64,000 bases of DNA from Colwellia sp. Arc7-D (lineage in GTDB: Bacteria; Pseudomonadota; Gammaproteobacteria; Enterobacterales; Alteromonadaceae), in assembly GCF_003061515.1 (NCBI RefSeq), contig NZ_CP028924.1:2046001-2110000 (forward strand), given 5' to 3'. Shown piece by piece: positions 19,154 through 28,678 of this stretch. The translations under genes were made by a program, and so were the position numbers. Every line of letters begins with the position of its first letter. Within the stretch, counting starts at the first letter, position 1. The notes under the pieces were generated by a model. The model did no database searches. It was not told the origin of the DNA and was given only the letters and a program-made list of their open reading frames with translations.

Positions 19154-19180
19154 TAATGGGCTTGGTTAACAAGCCCATTA
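19154..19180 (+). terminator. Hairpin after acyl-CoA ligase gene
   Basis: Eleven-base perfect arms TAATGGGCTTG and CAAGCCCATTA with a five-base loop; only a weak T run follows. An ATG inside it (19156) is in frame with the next gene but is unlikely to be used as a start. Confidence 0.5.
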
Positions 19181-19212
19181 ATATCGCTTTTAAAACTATA
19201 ATGAGAATAATA

Positions 19213-20211
19213 ATGACTACTTATACTGCAATTAATTTAATAGCCCGTCCAACAGGCGGCCCAATTGGCCCAGAGCTATTTGAAGTAGTAGAAAAAGAAT
19301 TACCCAGTATCGGCAAAGGTCAATTTTTAGTTAAACAAAACCATATGTCGCTAGATCCCGCCATGTTTGGTTGGATGAGTCCGGATACCGAGAGCTATAT
19401 TCCGCCTGTTGCTCTTGGCGATGTTATGCGCAGTTCTGGTATCGGCGAAGTGGTAGAAAGTAATCATGAAGGCTTTCAAGTTGGCGATAGAGTGATGGGT
19501 TTAATGGGGTGGACACAGTACTATTTATCTGATGGTACAGGTCTAAATAAAGTTGCCGCGCCACTACCAGATGAAGCCATTCTTTCAGTGTTCGCATTAC
19601 CGGGTTTAACGGCCACTCAAGGTTTATACAGTATAGGTAAACCTAAAAGTTGTGAAACCTTGGTGGTTTCAGGAGCAGCAGGCTCTGTTGGCTCAATTGT
19701 AGGCCAACTGGCGAAAGCTGATGGTCTTACAGTTATTGGTATTGTAGGTAGTGATGAAAAAGCTGATTGGATAATTAACGAATTAGGTTTTGATGGTGCG
19801 GTAAATTACAAAACTGATAATTTAGCTGAGCAATTAGCCAAATTAACCCCTCGCGGTATTGACGTTTACTTTGAAAACACCGGCGGACCCATTCAACATC
19901 ATGTATACCAAAGAATGAATGCGCATGGTCGCATTGCTGTTTGTGGCATGATCGCAGACTACTCGAAAGAAATACCTGATTTGGCTCCAAGTTGGATTAA
20001 TATCATCAAAAAACGTCTGACTATACAAGGTTTTACTATGCCTGATCACTTTGGTGAAATTCCGGCGTTATTAGAAAAACTTACCCCTTATGTTATGCAA
20101 GGTAAAATCAAGCATCGTGCACACGTTTTACAAGGCCTTGAATCAGCAATAACAGGTTTGAACTTGTTCTTTACAGGTAAGAACAAAGGTAAGCTAATCG
20201 TTAAGCTTTAA
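19213..20211 (+). CDS. NADP-dependent zinc-free oxidoreductase (YncB/CurA-like)
   Basis: A 332-residue medium-chain dehydrogenase/reductase without zinc ligands, close to the alkenal/one oxidoreductase and curcumin-reductase group. It has NHMSLDPAMFGWM, GVGEVVESNHEGFQVGDRV-type GroES segment, VSGAAGSVGSIVGQLAK (nucleotide fold) and the C-terminal GKLIVKL. It reduces conjugated C=C bonds of enals or enones with NADPH. Start set at the ATG at 19213, because the upstream in-frame ATG (19156) lies in a hairpin and would add an atypical N-terminus. Confidence 0.86.
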   Translation: MTTYTAINLIARPTGGPIGPELFEVVEKELPSIGKGQFLVKQNHMSLDPAMFGWMSPDTESYIPPVALGDVMRSSGIGEVVESNHEGFQVGDRVMGLMGWTQYYLSDGTGLNKVAAPLPDEAILSVFALPGLTATQGLYSIGKPKSCETLVVSGAAGSVGSIVGQLAKADGLTVIGIVGSDEKADWIINELGFDGAVNYKTDNLAEQLAKLTPRGIDVYFENTGGPIQHHVYQRMNAHGRIAVCGMIADYSKEIPDLAPSWINIIKKRLTIQGFTMPDHFGEIPALLEKLTPYVMQGKIKHRAHVLQGLESAITGLNLFFTGKNKGKLIVKL

Positions 20212-20220
20212 TCTGTTTAA

Positions 20221-20270
20221 AAGTTAATGCTGTAGCCGTTATGACTAAAATTAAGCCACAGCATTAACTT
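20221..20270 (+). terminator. Long hairpin after oxidoreductase gene
   Basis: Thirteen-base perfect arms AAGTTAATGCTGT (20221-20233) and ACAGCATTAACTT (20258-20270), starting ten bases after the stop. No strong T run, so it may act as an RNA 3' structure. Confidence 0.5.
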
Positions 20271-20391
20271 CAGAAATACTTCCAACAAACTTCTTTAACG
20301 TGATAACAAGTAAACTATCAATATTACATGCTTGGGTTATTAATTCTCAACGTACTCAAAAATGTATTTATTGTTAACTTAGGCGATATTT

Positions 20392-22509
20392 ATGAGCGAA
20401 ATTAAAACCCATTACCGAAATTGTAATATCTGTGAAGCCATGTGCGGTTTGGAAATTAAGTATCAAGATAAAAATATAATTTCTATCAAAGGCGATAAAG
20501 ATGACCCATTCAGTAAAGGTTATAATTGCCCCAAAGCTACAGCCTTGCAAGATTTTTACGAAGATAAAGACCGTTTAAAAACACCGATTAGACGAACTAA
20601 AACCGGTTGGGAAGATATTTCGTGGGAAGAAGCTTACACAGAAATAGCAGAAAAATTTAAAACCACTCAAGCAAAACATGGCAAAAACTCATTAGCCTTA
20701 TATTTAGGAAACCCTAACGCTCATAATCTCGGTAATACATTATTTTTAAAACCTTTTATGAAGTCACTTGGTACTATTAATCGTTTCAGTTCGGCTTCAG
20801 CTGACCAAATGCCACATCATGTGGCTTCAAACTTTATGTTTGGCGCAGGTATGCTCATTCCTGTTCCAGATATTGACCGTACTGATTTTATGCTAATTAT
20901 TGGCGGTAACCCTGTTGTTTCAAACGGGAGTATGATGACAGCCCCTAATGTAATCGGACGCTTAAAGGCCATCCAAAAGCGTTCAGGTAAGGTGGTAGTG
21001 GTAGATCCTCGTCGAACTCATACCGCAAAAGTTGCTGATCAACATTTGTTTATTCGTCCGGAAAAAGATGCTTTATTACTTCTAGCACTGATCAATCGTG
21101 TTTTCGCGAAAAATGCCGTTAAATTACGCCACTTAGAAGAGATAATAGACGATATAGAGGTTTTTAAGACCATTTCAGAAGCATATTCAGCAGATGCCGT
21201 TGCTGAATTCGTAGGTATTTCCGCGCAAGACATTTATACCTTAGCAGACGAATTTATGTCGGCAAACTCAGCCGTTTGTTATAGCCGTATGGGAGCTTCA
21301 ACACAAACCTTCGGCGGTTTATGTCAGTGGTTAACGAATGTGCTAAATATAATTACGGGTAATTTTGATCGAGCAGGCGGGGCGATGTTTCCTCAACCGG
21401 CTTTCGATCTATTAAGAAATTATAAAAAAGGTTTTAAAAGCTCCTTTGGACAATACCATTCACGAGTGAGAAAACTGCCATTTTTTAATGGTGAATTTCC
21501 TGTCGCCGCACTTGCAGAAGAAATCCAAACAGCGGGTGAAGGTCAAATTAAAAGTTTGATCACTGTGGCTGGTAATCCCGTACTTTCAAGCCCTAGTGGT
21601 CATAAGTTAGCCGAAGCATTTCAAGAACTAGATTATATGGTGTGTGTTGATATTTATTTAAACGAAACCACCAAATATGCCAATATTATTTTACCGGCAA
21701 CTACGGGGGTTGAAAACGCTCACTATGACATTTTCTTTAATTCATTTTCTGTACGTAATACCGTAAAATATTCAGCGCCATTGTTTGAAATAGAAGAGTA
21801 CCAGCGTAACGATTATGAAATATTAAAAGAATTAACCATCAGAATGTCTGACGAAGAAGTACCAGCACATGTAAAAAGTTTGACACCTGAAATAATCTTA
21901 GATGTTGAGTTAAAAAAAGGTCCTTATGGTGAGCAAGGCTTTAGTTTACAAAAACTTATTGATAACCCTCACGGTATCGATATTGGTCCTTTAATGCCAT
22001 GTGCGGCAGAACGTATTAAAACATCTGATGGTAAAATAAACCTATTACCGCAACTTTATGTAGATGATTTAGTTAGGCTTAATGCCGTTATGTCACAACC
22101 TGCGCGAAATAAAAACTATCCCTTTGACTTAATTGGCCGTCGATTAGTTAAAAGTCACAATACGTGGACGCAAAACTCTGCTCGTTTAGTTAAAGGTAAG
22201 AATCCATGCACTTTAGAAATTCATCCTGATGATGCTCAGCAGTTAGGGGTTTCAAACGGCCAGTTAGTAAACGTGAGTTCAATATCAGGTGAAGTATTGA
22301 TTAACGCGGTTATTACTGATGATGTGCAACGCGGTGTTGTTACTATGCCTCAAGGCTGGGGACATAATCAAAAAGGTACCAATATGTCGATAGCAGCGAC
22401 TCAACCCGGTGTTAGTATTAATGACTTAACCGATGTTAATCGAGTTGATTTACTCACAGGTAATGCAGCATTCAATGGTACGCCTGTCGCTATTAAAGTG
22501 GCAACCTAA
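20392..22509 (+). CDS. Molybdopterin-dependent oxidoreductase with N-terminal 4Fe-4S
   Basis: A 705-residue DMSO-reductase-family molybdoenzyme. The N-terminal iron-sulfur site is CNICEAMCG plus GYNCPK (four cysteines). Molybdopterin-binding regions follow: LIIGGNPVVSNGS, VVVDPRRTHTAKVAD, and a C-terminal dinucleotide-binding domain with GRRLVKSHNTWTQNSARL. No twin-arginine signal is visible, so it is cytoplasmic. It is not assignable to formate dehydrogenase or any other named enzyme, since the active-site region (about residues 140-150) does not show a clear Cys or SeCys ligand. The following MoxR/CoxE-like pair may help assemble it or a partner. Confidence 0.84.
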   Translation: MSEIKTHYRNCNICEAMCGLEIKYQDKNIISIKGDKDDPFSKGYNCPKATALQDFYEDKDRLKTPIRRTKTGWEDISWEEAYTEIAEKFKTTQAKHGKNSLALYLGNPNAHNLGNTLFLKPFMKSLGTINRFSSASADQMPHHVASNFMFGAGMLIPVPDIDRTDFMLIIGGNPVVSNGSMMTAPNVIGRLKAIQKRSGKVVVVDPRRTHTAKVADQHLFIRPEKDALLLLALINRVFAKNAVKLRHLEEIIDDIEVFKTISEAYSADAVAEFVGISAQDIYTLADEFMSANSAVCYSRMGASTQTFGGLCQWLTNVLNIITGNFDRAGGAMFPQPAFDLLRNYKKGFKSSFGQYHSRVRKLPFFNGEFPVAALAEEIQTAGEGQIKSLITVAGNPVLSSPSGHKLAEAFQELDYMVCVDIYLNETTKYANIILPATTGVENAHYDIFFNSFSVRNTVKYSAPLFEIEEYQRNDYEILKELTIRMSDEEVPAHVKSLTPEIILDVELKKGPYGEQGFSLQKLIDNPHGIDIGPLMPCAAERIKTSDGKINLLPQLYVDDLVRLNAVMSQPARNKNYPFDLIGRRLVKSHNTWTQNSARLVKGKNPCTLEIHPDDAQQLGVSNGQLVNVSSISGEVLINAVITDDVQRGVVTMPQGWGHNQKGTNMSIAATQPGVSINDLTDVNRVDLLTGNAAFNGTPVAIKVAT

Positions 22510-22611
22510 AGCTAGGCGTAACTCATTATATAGTGATATATAGCTTTAATATCATTCAAATATTTTACAGATGTCTAAACATTAAACGACATCATATTTA
22601 TAGGTAAGCAC

Positions 22612-23445
22612 ATGTTTAAAAGTACAGAAAATTATATCGCATCTGACGAATTACGTTTAGCAGTAAATGCGGCCATTACCCTAGAAAAACCCTTGTTGAT
22701 CAAAGGTGAGCCTGGAACGGGTAAAACTCAACTCGCAGAAGAGTTAGCAAAGTCATTAAACTGTAAACTATACCAATGGCACATTAAATCTACTACCAAA
22801 GCACAGCAAGGGCTTTACGAGTATGACGCAGTGTCGCGATTAAGAGATAGTCAACTAGGTGATGAAAAAGTAAATGACATTTCAAATTACATTGTTAAAG
22901 GTAAGCTTTGGCAAGCATTTGAAGAAGAGCAGCGCCCAATACTGTTAATTGATGAAATTGACAAAGCAGATATAGAGTTTCCAAACGACTTATTGCAAGA
23001 GCTTGATAAAATGGAGTTCTTTGTTTATGAAACTCAACAAGTAATTAAAGCAAAACAACGTCCCATTATTATTATTACCTCAAATAATGAAAAAGAACTG
23101 CCCGATGCTTTTTTACGTCGTTGTTTCTTTCATTACATTAAGTTTCCAACCAAAGTTGAAATGGAACAAATCATTGCTGTGCATCATCCTCATGTAAAAC
23201 AAGATTTGTTAAAGCACACTTTAGAAGTGTTTTTTGATCTGAGAGATCTACAGGGGATTAAGAAAAAGCCTTCAACGTCAGAATTAATTGATTGGTTAAA
23301 GCTGTTAGTTGCCGACGATGTTGCACAAGACGTTTTAATAAATAAAAAGTCTGATGTTATTCCTTTGTTTGGTGCCTTACTTAAAAATGAGCAAGATGTT
23401 TCGTTACTTGAAAAACTTGCCTTTATTAGCCGAAGAAATAGGTAA
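22612..23445 (+). CDS. MoxR-family AAA+ ATPase
   Basis: A 277-residue AAA+ ATPase with Walker A GEPGTGKT (residues 32-39), Walker B PILLIDEIDKAD, and sensor region IIITSNNEKELPDAFLRRCFF. It belongs to the MoxR/CoxD-like group, whose members act as chaperones with a VWA-domain partner to activate metalloenzymes, as shown for CO dehydrogenase and other cases. The VWA gene follows after only five bases, so the two surely act as a pair. Located 102 bases after the molybdopterin oxidoreductase. Confidence 0.88.
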   Translation: MFKSTENYIASDELRLAVNAAITLEKPLLIKGEPGTGKTQLAEELAKSLNCKLYQWHIKSTTKAQQGLYEYDAVSRLRDSQLGDEKVNDISNYIVKGKLWQAFEEEQRPILLIDEIDKADIEFPNDLLQELDKMEFFVYETQQVIKAKQRPIIIITSNNEKELPDAFLRRCFFHYIKFPTKVEMEQIIAVHHPHVKQDLLKHTLEVFFDLRDLQGIKKKPSTSELIDWLKLLVADDVAQDVLINKKSDVIPLFGALLKNEQDVSLLEKLAFISRRNR

Positions 23446-23450
23446 TAACG

Positions 23451-24623
23451 GTGTTTATAGATTTATTTCTGACGCTGAGAAAACACAAAGTACCAGTAAG
23501 CCTGCGTGAACTGCTCGATCTTATCGCTGTTTTAAAAAAGAGCGTTGTTTTTGCTGATGTAGAAGGGTTTTATCATTTAGCTAAAATAGTGATGGTTAAA
23601 GATGAAATACATTACGACAAATTCGATGGCGCATTTGCAGAATACTTTGACGGTGTTCAAAAAATCGATATTTTCGACCATGTTGTTCCAGAAGATTGGT
23701 TACGTAAAAAGTTTGAAAACCAACTTAGTCAAGCTGAAAAAGACCAGTTAAAGGCACTTGGTGGTCTTGATGAATTAATGAAAACTCTTAAAGAGCGCCT
23801 TGCTGAACAAGAAAAGAGGCATGAGGGTGGCAGCAAATGGGTAGGCACTGGCGGTAAATCACCATTTGGAGCTTATGGCTATAACCCTGAAGGTATTCGT
23901 GTTGGGCAAGACGGTAATCGAAATAACCGTGCAGTAAAAGTTTGGGATAAACGTGAATTTAAAAACTTTGACCAAGACAGAGAGCTAGGGACACGTAATA
24001 TAAAGTTAGCCCTTAAAAAACTGAGAAAATTTGCTCGTACAGGCGCCAGTGAAAAGCTTGATATTAACACCACTATTCGGTCAACAGCGAAAAATGGTGG
24101 TTTGCTCGATGTGCATATGGAACCAGAGCGTCATAATTCGGTAAAAGTGTTAATGTTTTTTGATATTGGCGGCTCTATGGATGAATACATTCATACCTGT
24201 GAAGAATTATTCTCTGCCGCGCATACCGAATTTAAACATCTCGAATTTTTCTATTTTCATAACTGTGTTTACGAACGTTTATGGAAAGACAATAGTCGTC
24301 GAAGACATGATACCGTTGATTTAGATGAAATAATTAGAACCTTTGGTAGTGATTACAAAGTTATATTTGTCGGTGACGCAACAATGGGGCCTTATGAAAT
24401 AGTTGCACCTGGTGGCAGTGTTGAGCATTGGAATGAAAAGCCTGGACTTGAATATATGCGCAAAATTTTAGCTCATTTCACTAAAGTTGCTTGGTTAAAT
24501 CCTCAACCTGAAAATCAATGGGATTATTATCACTCTATCTCAATCATCAAAGATATTATTAGCGATAAAATGTTTCCTTTAACCGTTGATGGTATAGGTC
24601 GCGCCATTAAAGAAATTAGCTAA
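23451..24623 (+). CDS. CoxE-like VWA domain protein
   Basis: A 390-residue protein with a C-terminal VWA domain of the CoxE type. The metal-ion-dependent adhesion site reads FFDIGGSMDEY, in which the first Ser of the usual DxSxS is Gly; this appears to be normal for this proteobacterial branch. A Gly-rich segment (GTGGKSPFGAYG, residues about 135-146) precedes it. GTG start, five bases after the ATPase stop, with AGG upstream. It likely works with the MoxR ATPase in maturing an enzyme. Confidence 0.85.
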   Translation: MFIDLFLTLRKHKVPVSLRELLDLIAVLKKSVVFADVEGFYHLAKIVMVKDEIHYDKFDGAFAEYFDGVQKIDIFDHVVPEDWLRKKFENQLSQAEKDQLKALGGLDELMKTLKERLAEQEKRHEGGSKWVGTGGKSPFGAYGYNPEGIRVGQDGNRNNRAVKVWDKREFKNFDQDRELGTRNIKLALKKLRKFARTGASEKLDINTTIRSTAKNGGLLDVHMEPERHNSVKVLMFFDIGGSMDEYIHTCEELFSAAHTEFKHLEFFYFHNCVYERLWKDNSRRRHDTVDLDEIIRTFGSDYKVIFVGDATMGPYEIVAPGGSVEHWNEKPGLEYMRKILAHFTKVAWLNPQPENQWDYYHSISIIKDIISDKMFPLTVDGIGRAIKEIS

Positions 24624-24699
24624 ACTGCCGGTGATTATTTGAATAATATGACAACAAAAACTTAACGTATTAATCATAATAAGGTCTATGAGGGGTTAC

Positions 24700-25614
24700 A
24701 TGAATTATCTGCGCACTGACGATAGCTGTTTTGACAAACTTGAAGCTTATAACTTTTTACCCAACTATTTGATGGTGGATGACACCGAAGGTGGGCAGCT
24801 AAGAGTCCACTTTATTGATGAAGGGCCTAAAGATGGTGCATTAATTCTATTAATGCATGGTGAACCTTCATGGAGTTACCTATACCGTAAAATGATTCCA
24901 GTTTTAGTGAGTGCAGGATTTCGGGTTATTGCATCCGACTTGATCGGCTTTGGTCGTTCAGATAAACCGACCCAATGTTCTGACTATACTTATAAACGCC
25001 ACGTGGATTGGATGCACGCATTACTTAATCAATTACAATTGTCCAACATCACCTTGTTTTGTCAAGATTGGGGCGGATTGATAGGGTTACGTTTAGTTGC
25101 TGAACAAAGTGAGCGATTTAGTGGCGTTGTCGCTGCGAACACTATGCTACCCACAGGAGAGCATTCACCTGGAGAAGCATTCAGTCAATGGCAAAAATTT
25201 TCTCAAGAAGTTCCAGAATTTCCAGCGGGTAACATTATAAATAGCGGAACAACCTCAGTATTATCTGCTGAAATTATTGCGGCCTATGATGCTCCATATC
25301 CAGAAGAAAAATATAAAGCAGGGGCCCGACAGTTTCCTTTATTAGTACCAACAAGTATTGATGATCCTGCAACAAAAAGTAATTTGGCAGCATGGGAGAT
25401 ATTGAGACAATGGCATAAGCCATTTTTAACCGCATTTAGTGATTCAGATCCGATCACGGCTGGTGGTGATAAAATAATGCAAAAGTTAATTCCGGGTACA
25501 AAAGGTCAAGCCCATACCACCATAGTCAACGCGGGGCATTTTTTACAAGAAGATCAAGGCGAACAGTTAGCGCAAGTGGTGATCAAATTTATCAAAGATA
25601 ACGGTAATAACTAA
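24700..25614 (+). CDS. Haloalkane dehalogenase (HLD-I-like alpha/beta hydrolase)
   Basis: A 304-residue alpha/beta hydrolase that follows the haloalkane dehalogenase pattern: LMHGEPSWSYLYRKMIP (oxyanion region), the nucleophile in FCQDWGGLIGL (Asp followed by halide-binding Trp), FSQWQKFSQ (second Trp of the cap), an acid in SDSDPITAGG and the base in NAGHFLQEDQG. Start placed at 24700, since MNYLRTDDSCF aligns with the family N-terminus and a GAGGGG site lies five bases upstream; the ATG at 24688 is also possible. Activity on haloalkanes is inferred; a related ester or epoxide role cannot be excluded. Confidence 0.83.
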   Translation: MNYLRTDDSCFDKLEAYNFLPNYLMVDDTEGGQLRVHFIDEGPKDGALILLMHGEPSWSYLYRKMIPVLVSAGFRVIASDLIGFGRSDKPTQCSDYTYKRHVDWMHALLNQLQLSNITLFCQDWGGLIGLRLVAEQSERFSGVVAANTMLPTGEHSPGEAFSQWQKFSQEVPEFPAGNIINSGTTSVLSAEIIAAYDAPYPEEKYKAGARQFPLLVPTSIDDPATKSNLAAWEILRQWHKPFLTAFSDSDPITAGGDKIMQKLIPGTKGQAHTTIVNAGHFLQEDQGEQLAQVVIKFIKDNGNN

Positions 25615-25629
25615 TGGGTTAAATATAAA

Positions 25630-25665
25630 AAAAGTGAGCACGCTTTAGGTGCTCACTTTTTAATG
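25630..25665. terminator. Bidirectional rho-independent terminator
   Basis: Arms AAAAGTGAGCAC (25630-25641) and GTGCTCACTTTT (25649-25660), seven-base loop, with A residues before and T residues after. It lies between convergent genes and can serve both. Confidence 0.85.
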
Positions 25666-25753
25666 GCGATAATTTTAAAACCAACTATAAAATCATTGTT
25701 AAATTAACGCTAATTCAGTAATACAACGCTGGTGCATAACATTACAAACTCAG

Positions 25754-26446
25754 TTATAAAGCAATAACCATTGCTGAATCAAGTTCTATAGCGGCATCCA
25801 GTGCGGCTAAAATATCCTTTCTTTCTTTTAATTTAGTGCCATGATGCGCTTTCATATTCAAAGCTTGCATTTGAGTAGCAGCGGCTTTAGCTGTATCTAA
25901 TAATTGTTCAGGTTCAACTAGCGTATCTAAAAATCCCGCTAGAACAGCTGTTTCTGGTGAAAATAATTCAGCATTGATTACAGAACGAGTTAAGTAGTTG
26001 ATTGGCATGCGATTACGGGCTATTTCAATGCCAGCTTGATGCATTGTCATGCCAATAGCCACTTCATTCAAACCTATTTTAAATTTGCCCAAACTGCCAA
26101 TACGGTAGTCACAGCTAAGTAATAAAAATGCGCCTTTCGCTATTGCATGCCCTGTACAAGCACCAATTATAGGAAAAGGAAAAGACAACATACGTCGAGA
26201 TAAAGTAGAGCCAGCAGTAACTAAAGCTACTGCTGATGCTGAACTTTCTTTCATTGTTTTTAAATCAAAGCCGCCAGAAAATATTCCTGGCTGACTTGTT
26301 AAAATAACCACTGCACCGGCAGTTTCTGCTTGATCTAACGCGTCATTTATTTCAGTAATTACTTGATGGGAAATAGCATTAACTTTGCCATTTTTAAGGG
26401 TAATTGTTGCTATGTTTTCACTAATGTCTAAATCGATTAATTCCAC
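25754..26446 (-). CDS. Enoyl-CoA hydratase/isomerase family protein
   Basis: A 230-residue crotonase-fold protein. The oxyanion-hole regions are SGGFDLKTM and the segment ACTGHAIAKGAFLLLSCDYRIG. The usual two catalytic Glu positions of the hydratase are not clearly both present, so it may be a isomerase or another crotonase activity. GTG start with AGGAAG upstream. It is convergent with the catabolic locus but its family fits the same pathway of acyl-CoA breakdown. Confidence 0.82.
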   Translation of the reverse strand: MELIDLDISENIATITLKNGKVNAISHQVITEINDALDQAETAGAVVILTSQPGIFSGGFDLKTMKESSASAVALVTAGSTLSRRMLSFPFPIIGACTGHAIAKGAFLLLSCDYRIGSLGKFKIGLNEVAIGMTMHQAGIEIARNRMPINYLTRSVINAELFSPETAVLAGFLDTLVEPEQLLDTAKAAATQMQALNMKAHHGTKLKERKDILAALDAAIELDSAMVIAL

Positions 26447-27017
26447 GGTGCTTCCTATTGTTTTCAGTTTCTTATTAATGACTTAATAAGAAAATAGTAA
26501 ATGTTATTACATTCAAAATCATCTTACTATTGTCTGCAGATGTTTTGAATAATGCTAGCTTGATTATTGTTTTTATTGCTAATAAAGTTAATTTTTACTA
26601 TTTTAAAATAGTAAGTCCATATTACCAAGGGCACAGAAACAATCACCAGCAAAATATGTGTTTTTATTAAAACTTTTAACTATAACAAGGATGTTAACCT
26701 TCATGTTTAGTTATTTAGCAAAACTGTACTGAGGTCTTTTTTATGAATATACAGTCATTGATAGTATGAAATTTAGACTAAATCTTCGCTTTATATATAA
26801 AATAACAAATAAATTTAAAAAATTGACACTTTAACCATGCTTTATTTTAATTTTTTAACTACTATTACTTTTATAAGTACCTGCTATATCGACATATTTA
26901 TCAAAAAACTTTATTAACATTTAATAATGTCGTCAAAGTTAACCGGTAAAAATTATGACATTTTTAGATAAAGTTAATAGCTACAAATTAAACTGTGTTA
27001 ATAGAGAGAAGTTATAA
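26447..27017. other. AT-rich intergenic region of 571 bases
   Basis: Divergent upstream region of two genes, very AT-rich. A promoter-like pair TTGACA (26823-26828) and TTTAAT (26846-26851), 17 bases apart, faces the plus-strand gene at 27018 but would leave a leader of about 160 bases. No gene or clear repeat was seen. Confidence 0.35.
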
Positions 27018-28613
27018 ATGAAGCCGGCTAAAATTACAAATCAACTTGACATTGTTATGGTTTATCAAGAGCGAGATATTGTAGAGCCTGCAATTCAACA
27101 AATAACAGAATTAGGCTTGAACTTTAAAACTTATAAATTTAGCCCCGATAAACTAAATAGCTTAACCGCAATGAAACCTAAGGTTTTATTACTCTCATCA
27201 AATAACATCAAAAATACAATTGAATTTTATATCAATTATCTCGAAGAATATGAACAAAATATTGCGCCTCATAGTGCCATATTATTGATCAATAACCGCG
27301 AAACATTTCGAGCTTATTTGGCTTGCGAGAATGGTTTGTTTGACGACTATGCCATTATTAACCCGTTAAATGAACCTTACCGCTTAAAACTGGTTTTATT
27401 AAAAGAATTAAAACTAATAGAAAGCCGTAACAACGATAGCTTAAATCAACTGGTGAGTGATGGTGAAGACGAACTTGCCTCATGTATTGAGCATGGTGTA
27501 GCACTTAAAAAAACATTCATAGAAGGTGTTAATCAATGTGAAAAAGATATCTTGTCAGCTACGCAAACCGCCATTGAGGACAAAGAAGCTAAAGTAGTTT
27601 TACAAAATCTTGTCGGTTTATCACTAGACCAAATGAATGACACTGTTTCGAGTAAAATTCAGGGAATTTTAGATCAATTACTTGAATTAAAAGATAATAA
27701 TGAAGCGGTAAAAGCAAAGGTTATTCAAAACAACATTAAAGATTCTCTGTCTGAAAGGGTAAATACAGGCTTGTTAAGTGCTGAGGTACAAGATATAGAA
27801 CACTTTCAACGTACTTGTTATAAGGTGCTTGTGGCTGAACCTTCTAATATGTTCGCCCATGTTATTGATAAAATATTTTCTGATACAGTATTTAAGTATG
27901 TATTAGTTAACGATGGAAAAGCTGCCTTAGATGAGATAAATAACTTTAAACCCAACGTTGTACTTTTAGCTTATGACTTACCCACCTTAAACGGTATTGA
28001 AATTACAGAAATCATTCGCAAAGAAGGTAATCAAGTACCTATTATTGCCTATACTCAAGATCGCGATAGAGAAGTGATAAAACGCTGGTTTCCATTGGGT
28101 TTGAGCGGTTATTTAATAAAACCCTCTAAAAAAAGTGCCATATTAAAAAGTATCATTAAAGCGATAAAACTACCTAATGAAGTGCTGGAATATAAAGAAA
28201 AAGACAAAAAGGTGGTATTTAAATGGTTACCTAAATACCTATTAGGTAATAAAGATATTGATGATAAACATGAAATGATATTTACCATGTTAAATGATTT
28301 TTATCATAAAGATGAGAAACAGTCTGCCATTATACTTGCTCAGCACTTAACTTCATATATCGACTTACAGCTAGAATCAGAAGAAAACTTATTAAAACAA
28401 ATTAATTATCCAGACACTGAAAAGCATATAAAAGAGCATGAAGAATTAAAAGCTAACCTTATGGCTTTAATAAAGAAACTGGATCATTATACTGTTGAAA
28501 TACAGCATAAAATCGCCATGTTTGTTTACAATTGGCTTACTCAACATATATTACAATCTGATATGTTGTATAAAGATTATGCATTATCAATAGAAGACGA
28601 AAGTTTCAGTTGA
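27018..28613 (+). CDS. Degenerate receiver-domain protein with C-terminal hemerythrin-like domain
   Basis: A 531-residue cytoplasmic protein. Residues about 10-130 look like a diverged receiver fold; 150-260 are helical; 268-385 form a second receiver domain with PIIAYTQD and LIKPSKK, but the phosphoacceptor position is Ala318 (VVLLAYDLPTLNG) instead of Asp. Residues 405-520 are hemerythrin-like: ligands His418, Glu455, His470, His474, His510 and Asp515 are at the right spacing, while the second-helix His is Gln451. It may sense oxygen, NO or iron without phosphorylation. It stands alone. Confidence 0.8.
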   Translation: MKPAKITNQLDIVMVYQERDIVEPAIQQITELGLNFKTYKFSPDKLNSLTAMKPKVLLLSSNNIKNTIEFYINYLEEYEQNIAPHSAILLINNRETFRAYLACENGLFDDYAIINPLNEPYRLKLVLLKELKLIESRNNDSLNQLVSDGEDELASCIEHGVALKKTFIEGVNQCEKDILSATQTAIEDKEAKVVLQNLVGLSLDQMNDTVSSKIQGILDQLLELKDNNEAVKAKVIQNNIKDSLSERVNTGLLSAEVQDIEHFQRTCYKVLVAEPSNMFAHVIDKIFSDTVFKYVLVNDGKAALDEINNFKPNVVLLAYDLPTLNGIEITEIIRKEGNQVPIIAYTQDRDREVIKRWFPLGLSGYLIKPSKKSAILKSIIKAIKLPNEVLEYKEKDKKVVFKWLPKYLLGNKDIDDKHEMIFTMLNDFYHKDEKQSAIILAQHLTSYIDLQLESEENLLKQINYPDTEKHIKEHEELKANLMALIKKLDHYTVEIQHKIAMFVYNWLTQHILQSDMLYKDYALSIEDESFS

Positions 28614-28678
28614 TTTAGATTAAATAAGTGCACAGCATGAGCAGTTTATGTTGTGTTATCATGTCTGCGCATTATAGT

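Noticed and set aside
19156..19212. Upstream start of the NADP-dependent oxidoreductase
   Set aside because: The ATG is in a perfect hairpin after the ligase gene and adds an atypical N-terminus.
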